The position numbers and the translations under genes were made by a program. The notes under the pieces were generated by a model. It was not told the DNA's origin. It worked only from the letters and a program-made list of their open reading frames with translations, and did no database searches. Shown in pieces: positions 37,900-46,551 of a stretch of DNA of 64,000 nt. Source of the stretch: Paenibacillus pabuli (lineage in GTDB: Bacteria > Bacillota > Bacilli > Paenibacillales > Paenibacillaceae); contig NZ_JBDOIO010000004.1 of assembly GCF_039831995.1 (NCBI RefSeq), positions 186,001-250,000 on the forward strand, read 5' to 3'. The stretch's first letter is position 1. Each line of letters begins with the position of its first letter.

Positions 37900-38703
37900 C
37901 TAGTCCAAAAAAGCGGTGCGAACCCGATTCCAAAACGGATAGGGACGATAACGGGCAAAGCTTACCTTGTGACGTGCTACCTGACAACGGACGGAGATCA
38001 GATCCTCCACCATGACATTCACATGATCGATTGTGAGCAGTAGCCTTTGATCCTTCCGCGAGAAAATGTCACAGTGATGGTGCTTGGGCAAAATAACCGG
38101 TGAACCAAGTGTCCGATAGACACGGTTATTGATCGAAGCAATTTCAGCAATCTGAATTGCCTCAATGGTCGGATGCACCATGGCTCCACCCAGGGCCTTA
38201 TTATAGGCTGTACTGCCTGAAGGCGTGGATACGCAGATCCCGTCCCCCCGGAACATCTCGAAGGTCACGTCATTAATGTCGACTTGAGCTACGACCGTAC
38301 CGTCCACACCTTTTAACGTAAATTCATTCAAGGCAATATAGGAGGTGTTACCCGATTTTTTACGAATCTCAAGCTCCAGCAGCGGGTACTCTACAATCCG
38401 GGGTTTGAGGCGTTCGGGATCTCCTTTGCCGCTCATCAATCTTACCAGTTCCTGCAATTCGTCCTTCTTCCAATCGGCATAGAAGCCGAGATGGCCTGTA
38501 TGAACCCCAACAAAAGCAATGTCCGGGATCCGGTCGATGAAATTGTGAAATGCCTGCAGCATTGTACCATCGCCTCCGATGGAGATGACGATCTCCGGCG
38601 ATTCTGCATCCAGCTTGAACCCTTCTTCCTTCGCCAGCGCATGAAACTGCTGACTCAGATCAATCGATAACTGGTCTCCGCGGTCTTGAACATAGTATCT
38701 CAA
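37900..38703 (-). CDS. nadF: NAD kinase
   Basis: A 267-residue ATP-NAD kinase making NADP+. It has the signature GGDGTMLQAFH near residue 45, followed by GVHTGHLGFYADW. The nucleotide motif LNEFTLK, the CVSTPSGSTAYNKALGGAMVHP segment and the C-terminal RYRPYPFW all match B. subtilis NadF. The start is TTG 38703 with AAAGGAGC 7 bases upstream. It supplies the NADP+ used by the zwf products encoded nearby, though it is not in an operon with them. Confidence 0.95.
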   Translation of the reverse strand: MRYYVQDRGDQLSIDLSQQFHALAKEEGFKLDAESPEIVISIGGDGTMLQAFHNFIDRIPDIAFVGVHTGHLGFYADWKKDELQELVRLMSGKGDPERLKPRIVEYPLLELEIRKKSGNTSYIALNEFTLKGVDGTVVAQVDINDVTFEMFRGDGICVSTPSGSTAYNKALGGAMVHPTIEAIQIAEIASINNRVYRTLGSPVILPKHHHCDIFSRKDQRLLLTIDHVNVMVEDLISVRCQVARHKVSFARYRPYPFWNRVRTAFLD

Positions 38704-38808
38704 GATGAAAGCTCCTTTGTGGTCATTATATTACCGATGATAATCAATTCCAGAGCAGAACACAACGTTGGATTGATTTTCATTTGAAATATAGACAACC
38801 ATCGGGGC

Positions 38809-40062
38809 TTATTTTCGGATCCCTCCAGGGAAGAGCAGGGCACGAAGCAGGGAAAAGAACAGCAGCATGAGCAGTACGCTTCCAAGTATCATGAATCCAA
38901 AAAATATAATTTGTCCTGCATCTGGTGAGTATATAGCTGTAGCTACAGGTGAAGCACTGGTCTCACTCATGGCAGGCCATGCGGATTGACCCATTAAAGG
39001 TACCCAAAGTAATAAAACAAGTACAGGTGCGATTAGAGCATGTATGGCTCTCGCAAACAGAAACGGTCCATATCTCATCGGTGTATTGCTGAGGATACTC
39101 ATAATCTGGGCATGTACCGACAATCCTCCCCAGGACAAAACAAATGCAGCAGCAGCAGCCTTATAAACAAGGGGAACGGCTGTGCCTGCTCCTCCGGCTT
39201 CTTTGGCTCCAAGCGTTACTTCGAATAAACCGCCTACAAGACTCTGCGATAAAGCCGGCGGCAGGTTCATGAATGTGAGCAGTTGTTCGGTCATTTGATA
39301 TAACAGGCCAAGCGATCCGGTCTGAACGAGCAGCTCCATCATGACAGAGAAGAATACAACAAGCCCACCTACGATAATAATAAGGCGAAGGGATGAGGAG
39401 ACAGCCTGACGCAGTAGTTCTCCAAATGCCCGTCCATCCGCCATTCGTGCCTCATGCATGGCATGGATAGCCTGAATGAGTCTGCTGCGTCCGGACTTCT
39501 CGGATGTGGTTGAAGGCGTAGCGGATGGAGAAGATGAGCTAGCTGCCCTTCCATGGAAGCGCATGAGCAGTCCAACGATGAAGGCAGCGGCGTAGTGGGA
39601 AGCGACCAGAACGGGTGCAATGGCTACATTGTGGAAAAAACCGACGGAAACTGCACCGATCATGAAGATCGGATCTGATGAGGTGGTGAAGGCCACGAGC
39701 CGCTCACCCTCTTCCCGCGTAACCAGCTTTTGATCCCACAATTGGGCGGTTAATTTCGCTCCTGTCGGATAGCCTGAAGCGCAGCTGACCGCGAATACAA
39801 AACCGCCGCTTCCCGGAACCCGAAACAGGGGACGCATGAGTGGATTTAGTAGGGTCCCAAGAAAATGGACAATGCCGAAACCAAGCAGCAGCTCGGAAAG
39901 AACCAGAAAGGGAAATAGAGAGGGGAATAACACATCCCACCAGATGGAGAGCCCTCTTACACTTGCATGCCAGGTCTCTGCAGGGAACAGGACCATAAGA
40001 AAACAGAGAACCAGGAGAGCGAGTGTAATCAGGACATGGGTAAGTTTGTATGAAGCAGCCAT
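38809..40062 (-). CDS. ylbJ: Sporulation integral membrane protein YlbJ
   Basis: A 417-residue protein with about eight to ten membrane helices and two nucleoside-recognition (Gate) type segments (DVLFPSLFPFLVLSELLLGFG and ASGYPTGAKLTAQLWD). YlbJ is needed in sporulation in B. subtilis; a transport role is likely but unproved. AAAGGAGAGG precedes the start. It is a single-gene unit. Confidence 0.88.
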   Translation of the reverse strand: MAASYKLTHVLITLALLVLCFLMVLFPAETWHASVRGLSIWWDVLFPSLFPFLVLSELLLGFGIVHFLGTLLNPLMRPLFRVPGSGGFVFAVSCASGYPTGAKLTAQLWDQKLVTREEGERLVAFTTSSDPIFMIGAVSVGFFHNVAIAPVLVASHYAAAFIVGLLMRFHGRAASSSSPSATPSTTSEKSGRSRLIQAIHAMHEARMADGRAFGELLRQAVSSSLRLIIIVGGLVVFFSVMMELLVQTGSLGLLYQMTEQLLTFMNLPPALSQSLVGGLFEVTLGAKEAGGAGTAVPLVYKAAAAAFVLSWGGLSVHAQIMSILSNTPMRYGPFLFARAIHALIAPVLVLLLWVPLMGQSAWPAMSETSASPVATAIYSPDAGQIIFFGFMILGSVLLMLLFFSLLRALLFPGGIRK

Positions 40063-40170
40063 GCATACCTCTCCTTTATTTTATAATGGTCGATAAGCTT
40101 TGCTGCAGTGCGTGTCGCTTGTGCCATCAATATATGAATAAAAGCGGACAAACAGTACAAATTAATATCC

Positions 40171-40184
40171 GGAAAGCGCTTGCA
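40171..40184. promoter_or_regulatory. cre-like CcpA site between ylbJ and the small ORF
   Basis: GGAAAGCGCTTGCA matches the cre pattern at all defined positions but the first. It lies about 30 bases before an extended -10 (TGCTAAAAT, 40212-40220) serving the small ORF. Confidence 0.5.
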
Positions 40185-40288
40185 AAAATGGCTGTATTTT
40201 TAAACGATGTATGCTAAAATGATAAAAACGCCTGAACGTCACCTATTTGTCCAATAAGGTGAAATTCAAATCGGATGGAGTGATGATT

Positions 40289-40384
40289 ATGAGTCTTGTC
40301 ACCGGAATCCTGGTCTGTGCTTTTGTCTATGTGATACGTGCCTCGCTTGTACGCTCTGAAGAAGAGGACTGGCGAAGTTATTAA
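40289..40384 (+). CDS. 31-residue predicted membrane microprotein
   Basis: Encodes MSLVTGILVCAFVYVIRASL followed by an acidic tail. One hydrophobic helix (about residues 3-17) with a charged C-terminus is typical of small membrane-bound regulators or subunits. Support comes from GGAG 8 bases before ATG, an extended -10 about 70 bases upstream and a strong terminator beginning 13 bases after the stop. I do not recognise a family. Confidence 0.6.
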   Translation: MSLVTGILVCAFVYVIRASLVRSEEEDWRSY

Positions 40385-40397
40385 TGGAATATATGGT

Positions 40398-40427
40398 GCG
40401 CCAATCTTGCGATTGGTGCTTTTTTTG
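40398..40427 (+). terminator. Terminator after the 31-residue ORF
   Basis: GCGCCAATC-ttgc-GATTGGTGC with seven T. The gap 40428-40625 beyond it shows nothing I can name. Confidence 0.88.
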
Positions 40428-40625
40428 TGTCTTCCGAAGTGAAGAGGCTCTAGAGAAAAAGGATCGAAGACATCTTGACTTGCCGATGTTAGATAGGACT
40501 TTTGGGATTTTTTTGATAGAATGAAGATAAAGGTGATGGCAACCTGATCTCAATTTTGTTTTCACATTTAAGCATTGATGTGTAAGATGTGCCAAAATTC
40601 GACATGACTAGTGAGGGTTAGATGA

Positions 40626-41003
40626 ATGAATCCCAATCTGAGTATTTATGAAAATCTGGGCGGAGAGCAGGGTGTTCGGGCATTAGTTGAAGCCTTTTAC
40701 CCTATCGTCCAGCAAAATGAACAACTGGCTCCTCTATTTCCGGAAGATTTACAGCCGGTTATGGACAAGCAATACATGTTTTTGTCTCAGTTTTTCGGTG
40801 GACCTGCGTTGTTCTCTGAGGCGTATGGTCACCCGATGATGCGTGCCCGCCATATGCATTTTGAAGTGACCGTTGAACGGGCACATGCCTGGCTGGCATG
40901 CATGGATCAAGCGTTGACACAGATCGGTGTGGAAGAGCCGTTGCATTCTTTTATCCTGCAGCGTTTGTCGGGGCCGGCACATCATTTTGTGAATACGCCG
41001 TAA
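40626..41003 (+). CDS. yjbI: Truncated haemoglobin, group II (YjbI-like)
   Basis: A 125-residue 2-over-2 globin. It has SIYENLGGEQGVRALVEAFY, then QYMFLSQFFGGPALFSEAYGHPMMRARHMHFEV, in which the proximal His is in RHMHF, and the Trp of AWLACMD. It probably binds O2 or NO. ATG 40626 is used. The DUF2225 gene follows after 37 bases, so the two may be cotranscribed. B. subtilis has yjbI in the same chromosomal quarter as pepF, nadF and trpS. Confidence 0.92.
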   Translation: MNPNLSIYENLGGEQGVRALVEAFYPIVQQNEQLAPLFPEDLQPVMDKQYMFLSQFFGGPALFSEAYGHPMMRARHMHFEVTVERAHAWLACMDQALTQIGVEEPLHSFILQRLSGPAHHFVNTP

Positions 41004-41040
41004 CTCCGAATACAGGTAAACGGGAGAGGGATGGAAACGA

Positions 41041-41772
41041 GTGGAATTAGAGCCTCTATATAAGGTAAAAATAACATGTCATTATTGCGAAACCGAGTTT
41101 GAAACCTCCAGAGTCAGACCGAGCTTGAAGCGGCCCTATCGGACAGATTCCGATTTTTGTGCCTACTATAAGCTGGAGAATCCGGATTTCTATGTTGTGC
41201 GAATCTGTCCTGAATGCGGATTTGCTTCAACAGAAAATTCAACAGACAAACTAAGCGACAAACAGCGGCTTGCGTTCAAGGAACAGATCGGCAATCGCTG
41301 GGAGAAACGGGACTACAGCGGTGCGCGGACATTGGATCAGGCCCTGGCTACGTACAAGCTCGGGCTGTTATGTGCTCAGGTGATCCAGGAGAAGGATCGC
41401 GTCGTAGCAGGACTGCTGCACCATATCGCCTGGTTGTATCGTTACCGGGAAGATCATGAGCAGGAACGGCGGTTTCTGGAATTCAGTCTGGAAGCTTATG
41501 TGAGAGTGTTCGAGCGGGAAGGCGCGGGCAGCAATGAAGCAAGGCTGCTGTACCTGCTTGGTGAGCTGAATCGCAGAACAGGCCACTTCCACGAGGCAGT
41601 CAAATGGTTCGGGCGTGTGATTCACGATAAACGGATCACGGATGCGGCCATGATTCGGGCATCCAGAGAGCAGTGGGCCGTGCTGAGGGAACAGATGATC
41701 TCCGGCAAGATGGAACTGCCTGAAGAAATGATTGAAGTAGATAAAGAGGCTGCTAAGCGCAGCCCCATCTAG
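41041..41772 (+). CDS. DUF2225 protein with N-terminal zinc fingers and helical repeats
   Basis: A 243-residue protein, function unknown. Two CxxC pairs (CHYCETEFE and ICPECGFAS) with about 50 residues between them form a zinc-binding head. A TPR-like helical region follows (about 95-215; ARLLYLLGELNRRTGHFHEAVKWFGRVI). The start is GTG 41041 with GGGAGAGGGATGG upstream. It lies 37 bases after the globin gene. Confidence 0.8.
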   Translation: MELEPLYKVKITCHYCETEFETSRVRPSLKRPYRTDSDFCAYYKLENPDFYVVRICPECGFASTENSTDKLSDKQRLAFKEQIGNRWEKRDYSGARTLDQALATYKLGLLCAQVIQEKDRVVAGLLHHIAWLYRYREDHEQERRFLEFSLEAYVRVFEREGAGSNEARLLYLLGELNRRTGHFHEAVKWFGRVIHDKRITDAAMIRASREQWAVLREQMISGKMELPEEMIEVDKEAAKRSPI

Positions 41773-41783
41773 GTGAATTTCGA

Positions 41784-42017
41784 TTATTTGCGTACAGGTT
41801 TACTGGAGAGCAGATAATCACTGTCGTTATCAATAACGGTCATGCTTCCATTGCAACAAGGAAAGACCAGCAATTTCTTTTTGCCTTCACGAATGCGTAC
41901 AAGCTCTCTCGGTTTGAGGGGCAGCAGCACATTGCTTGCTTGGCAGAACGGGCATTGCTGTACATAGATGTCCCCCATGACAATATCATAGGGCCAGCTG
42001 TTTTCAAAAGGGATCAT
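41784..42017 (-). CDS. Small predicted zinc-binding protein
   Basis: A 77-residue hypothetical protein with CPFC near residue 22 and a CC pair near residue 54, which could form a four-Cys metal site. Its ATG overlaps the stop of the upstream yycC-like gene in an ATGA arrangement, so translation is probably coupled. I do not recognise the family. Confidence 0.7.
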   Translation of the reverse strand: MIPFENSWPYDIVMGDIYVQQCPFCQASNVLLPLKPRELVRIREGKKKLLVFPCCNGSMTVIDNDSDYLLSSKPVRK

Positions 42018-42184
42018 TCCTGCTCGCCTTCCGAAGGGGCTGGTTTGGATGCTTCTTCTTTGGCCAACTCTGCAATCTTCTGCAGCAGGATGTGCTGGGG
42101 CATGTGCATCAGATGCTCAAGCGGTACGCCAAGGGATTCTGCTAATTTGACGGCTGTGTCAGCCGATATTTGTAAAGGTTTCAT
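42014..42184 (-). CDS. yycC: YycC-like small protein
   Basis: A 56-residue protein reading MKPLQISADTAVKLAESLG, then LEHLMHMPQHILLQKIAELA, closely like B. subtilis YycC as I remember it. Function unknown. GGAGGT lies 8 bases upstream of ATG 42184. It overlaps the 77-residue gene by 4 bases (ATGA). Confidence 0.8.
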   Translation of the reverse strand: MKPLQISADTAVKLAESLGVPLEHLMHMPQHILLQKIAELAKEEASKPAPSEGEQE

Positions 42185-42317
42185 CACATTTACCTCCTGA
42201 AAAAAAGTGGCTTAAACTATTTCTCTAGTATAGAGATAGAGCACTCATAAAACCAGTTTTTAATTGAAGTATTTTAGCTCGAATCCTTGAATCCCAAAAA
42301 GAGAGGTGCTTTATTAA

Positions 42318-44117
42318 ATGAAAACACCATTAAAACCCGTATGGGATCTGGAGTCCATTTTTAGTGGGGGTTCTTCCTCCGAATCATTCGCTGCGTACTT
42401 GGCCCGGCTGGAGCAGGATGTACGCAAACTCCAAACCCTGTTGATTGAAACTGCTGCACCTAAGACACTTGAAGAAACATATGCTTTCGACGCTATCTTG
42501 GAATTACTGCAAAGCTGTTACATTCGGATTTCGGAAGGTTCTGCGTTTGTATCTTGTCTTTCGTCGCAAAATCAGAAGGACAAGAAGGCTACCCAGCTGC
42601 AAGGGTCCATCAGTTCTCTCTCGGCCATGCTGAACAGCAGCAAGTCCCGTTTTGACAACCTCCTCAGCCAGACAGCAGATGACGTATGGGAGAAGTGGGT
42701 AGCTCGCGAAGATATCAAGCCTCTGGCTTTTGTGTTGAACGAGAGCCGTACACAGGCTCGTGAGAAGCTGTCCCCTGAATTGGAAGGTCTTGCGCTGGAC
42801 TTGGGCGTGGATGGCTACCATGGTTGGGGCAAGTTCTATAATACAATCGTCAGCAAGGTGAACATTCCATTTGAACAAAATGGTGAAACGATCATGCTGT
42901 CTGCCGGACAGGCTGCCAACAAGCTGAGCGACAGCGATCGCAATGTGCGTGAAACAGTTTTTGCCAGCTGGGAGAAGGCATGGACGGACGTGGAAGACTT
43001 CTGTGCCGATACATTAAACCATTTAGCCGGGTTCCGTCTCAAGTTATATGAGAATCGTGGCTGGGACGACATACTGAAAGAACCACTGGCCATCAACCGG
43101 ATGTCTCGCCAAACGCTTGATACGATGTGGGACGTCATTAATGGAGCCAAACCGGCACTGGTGAAGTATCTGGAACGTAAGGCGGAGCTTTTGGGTGTGG
43201 ATAAACTCAGCTGGAGCGATATCGATGCACCTGTAGGCAAGTCGGGTGGTAAAGTGACTTATGATGAAGCTGCAATCAATATCGTTGAACAATTTGCCAA
43301 ATTCAGCCCTAAGCTCTCAAAATTTGCAGAGATGGCGTTTGAGAAACGCTGGATTGAAGCCGAAGATCGCCCAGGCAAACGTCCAGGCGGATTCTGTACT
43401 TCTTTGCCGCTGAGCAAAGCTACCCGCATATTCATGACGTTCTCCGGAACGCCATCCAACGTGTCTACACTTGCGCATGAACTGGGTCATGGCTACCATC
43501 AGCATATTATGGAAGAGCTTCCTGCACTGAATCAACGTTATGCCATGAATGTCGCAGAGACGGCCTCTACATTTGCCGAGCTGATTGTGGCCGATGCATT
43601 GGTACAGTCAGCGACGGATGAACAGGAGAAGCTTGCTCTTTTGGAAGATAAGATTCAGCGCAGCGTTGCCTTCTTCATGAATATCCATGCCCGTTTCCTG
43701 TTTGAGAACCGCTTCTATGAACAGCGCAAAAAGGGCTTGGTGAATGCAGATGAGTTATCCAAGTTGATGGTTGAAGCTCAGCAGGAAGCCTTCTGTGGCG
43801 TTCTTGCATCGGATCATCCTCACTTCTGGGCTTCCAAACTGCACTTCTATCTGACCGGTGTGCCTTTCTACAACTTCCCATACACCTTTGGCTACATGTT
43901 CAGTGCGGGCATATACGCCAGAGCACAGCAGGAAGGTACAGCCTTCGCGGATAAATATGATGATTTGCTGAGAGATACCGGGCGAATGACCGTGGAAGAA
44001 CTTGCACAGAAACATCTGGGTACAGATCTGACACAGCCTGACTTCTGGCAAAATGCTGCCAATCTGGTGATTGCCGATATTGAGCAGTTCCTTGAAATGA
44101 CCGCATCCGCGAAGTGA
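42318..44117 (+). CDS. pepF: Oligoendopeptidase F (M3B metallopeptidase)
   Basis: A 599-residue cytosolic zinc peptidase cleaving short peptides. The M3 motif HELGH is in STLAHELGHGYHQHIMEE (about residue 388), with the downstream third-ligand region NVAETASTFAELI. The N-terminal domain (KPVWDLESIFSGGSSSESF) is typical. GAGAGGTG about 13 bases before ATG is the only ribosome site. It is a single-gene unit with a strong terminator. Confidence 0.95.
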   Translation: MKTPLKPVWDLESIFSGGSSSESFAAYLARLEQDVRKLQTLLIETAAPKTLEETYAFDAILELLQSCYIRISEGSAFVSCLSSQNQKDKKATQLQGSISSLSAMLNSSKSRFDNLLSQTADDVWEKWVAREDIKPLAFVLNESRTQAREKLSPELEGLALDLGVDGYHGWGKFYNTIVSKVNIPFEQNGETIMLSAGQAANKLSDSDRNVRETVFASWEKAWTDVEDFCADTLNHLAGFRLKLYENRGWDDILKEPLAINRMSRQTLDTMWDVINGAKPALVKYLERKAELLGVDKLSWSDIDAPVGKSGGKVTYDEAAINIVEQFAKFSPKLSKFAEMAFEKRWIEAEDRPGKRPGGFCTSLPLSKATRIFMTFSGTPSNVSTLAHELGHGYHQHIMEELPALNQRYAMNVAETASTFAELIVADALVQSATDEQEKLALLEDKIQRSVAFFMNIHARFLFENRFYEQRKKGLVNADELSKLMVEAQQEAFCGVLASDHPHFWASKLHFYLTGVPFYNFPYTFGYMFSAGIYARAQQEGTAFADKYDDLLRDTGRMTVEELAQKHLGTDLTQPDFWQNAANLVIADIEQFLEMTASAK

Positions 44118-44181
44118 CAAATGCAGACAGCGGTACCCAAGCATTTTGAATCGATTGCATCGTATACTCATAGATGAAATA

Positions 44182-44228
44182 AGAGAGCTGCACCACATGT
44201 TAACCGATATGTGGATGCAGCTCTCTTT
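44182..44228 (+). terminator. Strong terminator after pepF
   Basis: AGAGAGCTGCA-CCACAT / ATGTGG-TGCAGCTCTCT, about 17 bp, then a T-rich stretch. Confidence 0.88.
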
Positions 44229-44283
44229 GGTTATTTTAGTAGGGGCCAGATTTGTGTAATTTGTCGTTTTATCAAGAATTAGC

Positions 44284-44297
44284 TCGTTTTAAAACGA
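44284..44297. promoter_or_regulatory. Perfect 14-bp palindrome upstream of the 44437 gene
   Basis: TCGTTTTAAAACGA. The half-site TCGTTTTA occurs again at 44264. It lies 60-70 bases before the promoter at 44357; candidate operator. Confidence 0.5.
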
Positions 44298-44356
44298 CGG
44301 ATTGGCAATTAATTGTGCAATTTATAGTCATAAATACCCAAGTTTGTTTCATTTTG

Positions 44357-44385
44357 TTGAATGAGTATATATGTTGTCATATAAT
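44357..44385 (+). promoter_or_regulatory. Sigma-A promoter of the 44437 gene
   Basis: TTGAAT, 17 bases, TATAAT (perfect -10). Confidence 0.75.
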
Positions 44386-44436
44386 GAGTCGTAAGTCCTT
44401 GTTTTGAAGGATGAAGTGCATAAAGGAGGAACGTTA

Positions 44437-44850
44437 ATGGTAAATATTAACCAGCTTTCATTAGCGCGACAGTTGGATCTGGTGTTTAAAGAGCTTGATA
44501 AGGAACTGTCAGGGTTGGACTCAGGTGTAGTTTTTGTGCAAATACGCAATAATGTAATTGGGAAGTTCGGTATTCGACATAATCCGATAACTGGACGAAA
44601 TGGACAAATGGAAGCGGAGGATCAGGGGTTAACGGAAAGTCAGCGCTCCTCATTCCGCGCCATGGCACTGGAGACTTTAAAATTTAAGCAGAACTGGACG
44701 CATGGAGAAATTTCGTATGATTTCACCGTAAGACAAGGTGTGATTTTGGTCGACGCCACCATGGAATCCAATTACAACATGGCTAACCTTATGATTCGTT
44801 ACCCTAGAACAAATACATACAAGGATTCAGGAATGGAATCGACATCTTAA
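44437..44850 (+). CDS. Hypothetical protein
   Basis: A 137-residue soluble protein with no signal peptide and no motif I recognise. The first 45 residues look helical (LSLARQLDLVFKELDKELSGLD), the rest mixed. There are no Cys. ATG 44437 is fixed by AAAGGAGG 7 bases upstream. It has its own good promoter, upstream palindromes and a terminator, so it is a real single-gene unit. Confidence 0.8.
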   Translation: MVNINQLSLARQLDLVFKELDKELSGLDSGVVFVQIRNNVIGKFGIRHNPITGRNGQMEAEDQGLTESQRSSFRAMALETLKFKQNWTHGEISYDFTVRQGVILVDATMESNYNMANLMIRYPRTNTYKDSGMESTS

Positions 44851-44866
44851 TTGTGCAGACATGCAC

Positions 44867-44898
44867 AAAAGCGGCACTTCCGGAGAAGGCCGCTTTTT
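44867..44898. terminator. Bidirectional terminator between the 44437 gene and the SASP gene
   Basis: AAAAGCGGC...GCCGCTTTTT, T-rich on both strands. Confidence 0.82.
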
Positions 44899-44925
44899 GG
44901 CTAATCACCCAAGCATTAGTCCGAC

Positions 44926-45159
44926 TTAAGAACGACCAGACAATTGTTGCTCAGCGATTTGTACCAGACGTTTAGTAATGTATCCACCCAGGGAACCTGT
45001 CTCACGGGAAGTGTAGTTACCATAGTAACCGTCTTGTGGAATTGTTACACCCAGCTCTTGCGCAGCTTCCATTTTCAATTGTTGCAAAGCTGCGTTTGCT
45101 TGAGGAACAACCAGATTGTTGGAACGGCTTCCGCTACCTCTGTTTTGACCTCCGTACAT
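44926..45159 (-). CDS. Alpha/beta-type small acid-soluble spore protein, copy 1
   Basis: A 77-residue DNA-binding protein that protects spore DNA. It has the family motifs [17 protein letters not shown], the GPR protease-site region [11 protein letters not shown] and [23 protein letters not shown] precedes ATG 45159. A near-perfect sigma-G promoter lies upstream. It is nearly identical to the SASP at 48327 except for a longer Gly/Ser N-terminus. Confidence 0.95.
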   Translation of the reverse strand: MYGGQNRGSGSRSNNLVVPQANAALQQLKMEAAQELGVTIPQDGYYGNYTSRETGSLGGYITKRLVQIAEQQLSGRS

Positions 45160-45189
45160 GTGTGTCACCTCCTTATGGCTTGGTGATGT

Positions 45190-45218
45190 TAGTATGGTTA
45201 GAGAATACGGAAATATAC
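45190..45218 (-). promoter_or_regulatory. Sigma-G promoter of SASP copy 1
   Basis: On the minus strand GTATA, 17 bases, CATACTA. It fits the forespore sigma-G consensus exactly. Confidence 0.75.
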
Positions 45219-45266
45219 GTGATATGGCGTAAGGGAAAAATTGGGATTTAAATTTAGAAAAACACA

Positions 45267-45294
45267 TGAAAAAGCCGATCCAGACAGGATCGGC
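45267..45294 (-). terminator. Terminator after the aldose epimerase gene
   Basis: GCCGATCC / GGATCGGC stem, followed on the minus strand by a T run. It also insulates the SASP promoter. Confidence 0.8.
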
Positions 45295-45358
45295 TACATT
45301 GCTATAAGGAATATTATGTGTGGGATTGTACTACTCGCACAAACAAGATTGAAAGTGA

Positions 45359-46336
45359 TTACTCCTTGGTAGGCGGAATAACCTCAATTCGGGTGAGAAG
45401 TTCAACGGGCTGTTCTGGTTCCAAACGAATTAACCCGGTTTGTTCATCCGTCAGGGAGAGGTTCGGGGCATCGGAGAGCCAAGTGTAGGGCTCGATGCAC
45501 AGAAACTGATCGGATTCACCCTTAGTAAACAGAACCCAGTGTTTAAAATATTGTTCATCCGCTGAGTAGTTCAGCATATATCCATCTTGACGACGGAGCT
45601 GGGCAGTCGCCGCCTGACCCTCCGCTGCTTTGAGAATCGTATCCCAGTTGCGTCCCTGCATATTTACGCCTTGGTTTAAGGTGTCCCATTCACCAAGAGG
45701 CTCAAGCTCGCCCGTGGGCAGCTGTTCCTCGTTCTGGGCATATACGCCGGAGACGGGCAGTTGGAGTGTCCACTCGGCAGGCTTGCCGTCTAGCAGGAAC
45801 CATGTATGATATCCCATTCCAAATGGAGCGGGAGTGGAACCCAGATTGGTGACACGAAGACGCTGGCTCAGCACGGAGTTTTGCAGTCTGAACGTCATTT
45901 CGAGCTTCAGTGGTATCGGGAACTGTTCCATCCAATGCTCTTCATTTGCAGTCAGTAATTCGGTTGTAATGGCACAGCCATCTTCATCTTCTTCAATGTC
46001 ACTGACACACCAGGATTGGGTGCGATGGAGACCGTGAATATGGTTGTCATTTGCCGTATTCTGATCGAACTGGTACTGAACCCCTTCGTATTCAAAGCGT
46101 CCACGATGTATGCGTCCTGGTGGTACCAGAAGCGGAACCCCAAAATGATAAGGTTTCTGTAAATAAAAAGCTAAATCATCTTCTTCTGGACTGCGGACGA
46201 CATCACGATCCTGCACCAGATCACGAATCGAGATGATATTGTTTCCTAGACGCGGCAGCAGGGTGATCTCCAATTCACGGCTATGTAGGATATACGTGTC
46301 GTAACCATTCCATTGGCCTTTGGTCACTTGTTTCAT
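45359..46336 (-). CDS. Aldose 1-epimerase family protein
   Basis: A 325-residue mutarotase-like enzyme (GalM superfamily, beta-sandwich). It has the NDNHIHGLHRTQSW motif with the catalytic-region His pair, a second His region (MGYHTWFLLDG) and acidic residues near the C-terminus (LCIEPYTWLSDAPN). AAAGGAG about 8 bases before ATG 46336 sets the start. No sugar-use operon is adjacent, so the sugar is unknown. Confidence 0.85.
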   Translation of the reverse strand: MKQVTKGQWNGYDTYILHSRELEITLLPRLGNNIISIRDLVQDRDVVRSPEEDDLAFYLQKPYHFGVPLLVPPGRIHRGRFEYEGVQYQFDQNTANDNHIHGLHRTQSWCVSDIEEDEDGCAITTELLTANEEHWMEQFPIPLKLEMTFRLQNSVLSQRLRVTNLGSTPAPFGMGYHTWFLLDGKPAEWTLQLPVSGVYAQNEEQLPTGELEPLGEWDTLNQGVNMQGRNWDTILKAAEGQAATAQLRRQDGYMLNYSADEQYFKHWVLFTKGESDQFLCIEPYTWLSDAPNLSLTDEQTGLIRLEPEQPVELLTRIEVIPPTKE

Positions 46337-46516
46337 ATCGATGCTCCTTTTCCCACTTGAAATCTGTCTGCAAGCGGCTATCATGCTCCGCTGCAGGCGT
46401 GTCATTGAGTACATGCCAGCAATCCTATGCAGCCTTCCGAGGGAGTGCTAAAACAGGATAAGCAATTCCATCATAACAGATTTCGGCTTGGCGGGTAAAA
46501 AAAGCTGATTCCATTT

Positions 46517-46545
46517 TTGACAATCTGCGTGAAGCGGATTAAGAT
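46517..46545 (+). promoter_or_regulatory. trpS promoter
   Basis: TTGACA, 17 bases, TAAGAT. It sets the start of the T-box leader near 46552. Confidence 0.7.
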
Positions 46546-46551
46546 GGAATT

